Below, piece by piece: positions 55,914 through 56,623 of a DNA stretch of 56,623 bases (the stretch's first letter is position 1; each line of letters begins with the position of its first letter). The stretch lies in contig DATKRS010000004.1 in assembly GCA_035532035.1 (NCBI GenBank), positions 307,501 through 364,123 on the forward strand, written 5' to 3'. The position numbers and the translations under genes were made by a program. Below the pieces are notes generated by a model, which was not told the origin of the DNA, did no database searches, and worked only from the letters and a program-made list of their open reading frames with translations. This stretch comes from Candidatus Dormiibacterota bacterium. GTDB taxonomy: Bacteria > Vulcanimicrobiota > Vulcanimicrobiia > Vulcanimicrobiales > Vulcanimicrobiaceae.

Positions 55914-55965
55914 GGTCCGAGGCCGGGGACGGTCCCATGCGGTCCGCTCTCCCGGCGCGCCGGAT

Positions 55966-55982
55966 CGGGGGCGGCTCCCCCG
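55966..55982. terminator. Possible terminator between ppa and DUF2277
   Basis: CGGGGG-CGGCT-CCCCCG hairpin between convergent genes, without a T tract. Confidence 0.4.
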
Positions 55983-56015
55983 GCGGGCGGCCGGCCACCG
56001 GGGGCGGCGATCGGG

Positions 56016-56270
56016 TCAGCCCGCTCGGGAGGCGACGCGACGCAGCGGCGGGAGCGTGGGCGGTGGTTGCCGGCGGGGCGGAAGCTCGGCCAGCAGGTCG
56101 ACGGTTGCCTCCGCGATCCGGCGGACGGCCCGCTCGAGTGGTTCGGCGTTGCCCCGGGTCGCCGCCTGCACGCCGCTGATCTTGCGTACGAACTGGCGGG
56201 CGGCCGCCTCGATCTCCTCGGCGGTCGCCTCGGGCTGGAGGCCCCGGAGGGTCGTGATGTTCCGGCACAT
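56016..56270 (-). CDS. DUF2277 family protein
   Basis: A protein of 84 residues. The opening MCRNITTLRGLQPEATAEEIEAAARQFVRKISG (read in parts) is diagnostic of DUF2277, a small helical family of unknown function that is widespread in actinobacteria and proteobacteria. The last 20 residues are Pro/Arg-rich. ATG 56270 is fixed by the family start and by TAGTGT 7 nt upstream. Longer minus-strand frames that include it are not supported. Confidence 0.9.
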   Translation of the reverse strand: MCRNITTLRGLQPEATAEEIEAAARQFVRKISGVQAATRGNAEPLERAVRRIAEATVDLLAELPPRRQPPPTLPPLRRVASRAG

Positions 56271-56277
56271 GCGCGTC

Positions 56278-56283
56278 ACACTA
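56278..56283 (-). promoter_or_regulatory. -10 box TAGTGT of the DUF2277 gene (leaderless)
   Basis: On the minus strand TAGTGT ends 7 nt before ATG 56270. Confidence 0.5.
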
Positions 56284-56342
56284 CGCGGGGCCGGTACCGC
56301 CGGGGCGCGTGCGACCCCGTCCCGGTGCCGCCGGGCGCCTGC

Positions 56343-56348
56343 GACAAT
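56343..56348 (+). promoter_or_regulatory. -10 box GACAAT (leaderless)
   Basis: GACAAT ends 6 nt before GTG 56355. It has the conserved A2 and T6 but not T1. Confidence 0.4.
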
Positions 56349-56354
56349 GACCCG

Positions 56355-56623
56355 GTGCGGGTGGCCATGGTCTGTCTGGGGAACATCTGCCGGTCGCCGA
56401 TGGCGGCGGTCGTGGCCGGGGCGATGGTGGAGCAGGCGGGGCTCTCGGGCCTGGTGGTGGTCGAGTCGTTCGGGACGGCGAACTACCACGCGGGCGAACT
56501 GGCCGATCCGGGCGCGCTGGGCGCGCTGCGCCGTCGGGGCTGGCCCGCGGGCGGGCACCGGGCCCGCCAACTCCTGCCCGAGCACGTGGTGGCCGCGGAC
56601 CTCGTGCTGTGCGCCGACCGCTC
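56355..56623 (+). CDS. Low-molecular-weight protein-tyrosine phosphatase, truncated by the window end
   Basis: The first 89 codons of a cytoplasmic phosphatase. The catalytic P-loop CLGNICRSPMA (C-x4-CR-S) appears at residues 7-17 after MRVAMV, which is the normal place. VESFGTANYHAGELADPGALGALRRRGW matches the family up to the window edge, ending DLVLCADRS, where the first metal-independent Asp motif (D-x-x-L-x-x-D/M) begins. Arsenate reductases of the ArsC/Wzb class are related, but the spacing favours LMW-PTP. It is absent from stop-bounded frames because it runs off the end. Confidence 0.92.
   Translation, partial: MRVAMVCLGNICRSPMAAVVAGAMVEQAGLSGLVVVESFGTANYHAGELADPGALGALRRRGWPAGGHRARQLLPEHVVAADLVLCADR

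Overview
The window is a piece of a high-GC actinobacterial chromosome, most likely from the class Acidimicrobiia. The evidence is a base composition near 70% G+C, a long extra arm in the middle of the 23S rRNA of the kind actinobacteria carry, and the actinobacterial gene order gcvH - FHA (garA) - MerR - DUF151 - (insertion) - MerR - gcv. A polyhydroxyalkanoate (PHA) cluster, an A/V-type ATPase operon and F420-type enzymes also fit uncultured Acidimicrobiia. The class is an inference from gene content, not from a tree.

Layout. Positions 1-3460 hold the 3' part of an rRNA operon: 23S rRNA interrupted by an 806-nt group I intron with a LAGLIDADG homing endonuclease, then 5S rRNA and a hairpin terminator. 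Positions 3547-9926 hold a repeat-rich TPR protein, class I fructose-bisphosphate aldolase and the two subunits of a 2-oxoacid:ferredoxin oxidoreductase. Positions 9972-14434 hold DUF1015, a CDP-alcohol phosphatidyltransferase and a sugar nucleotidyltransferase with a degenerate phosphomannomutase domain. Positions 14546-32700 are the glycine-cleavage region: gcvH, FHA, MerR and DUF151, then about 10 kb of inserted genes (lipoprotein, S9 peptidase, glycosyltransferase, thiD, thiG, a ferric-iron-type ABC transporter), then MerR, a nuclease-fold protein, gcvT, gcvPA and gcvPB. Positions 32755-33757 are two CrcB fluoride channels behind a fluoride riboswitch. Positions 33983-38609 are the PHA cluster (phasin, acyl-CoA ligase, PhaC) with a divergent Xre regulator. 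Positions 38728-42364 hold two cell-envelope enzymes (an LCP ligase and an MptB-like mannosyltransferase). Positions 42653-50968 are a nine-gene A/V-type ATPase operon ending in a UspA gene. Positions 51010-56623 hold a double-hotdog protein, an F420-type oxidoreductase, two small membrane proteins, a CYTH-CHAD protein, inorganic pyrophosphatase, DUF2277 and the start of a low-molecular-weight tyrosine phosphatase.

Three patterns run across the whole window. First, many genes have a TANNNT-type -10 hexamer only 5-8 nt before ATG or GTG, which predicts leaderless mRNAs. In three cases the TAG stop codon of the upstream gene is the first half of a TAGGCT -10 box. Two leaderless short ORFs (18 and 42 codons) end in a GTGA overlap with the start of thiG and of the Xre regulator. 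Second, tandem repeats with a 15-bp period (also 18, 29 and 30 bp) occur at many sites, inside and between genes. Third, most operons are tightly coupled through ATGA or GTGA overlaps.

The strongest candidate for something unusual is the group I intron placed in the peptidyl-transferase loop of a bacterial 23S rRNA. Next come the leaderless uORF couplings and the stop-codon/-10 fusions.
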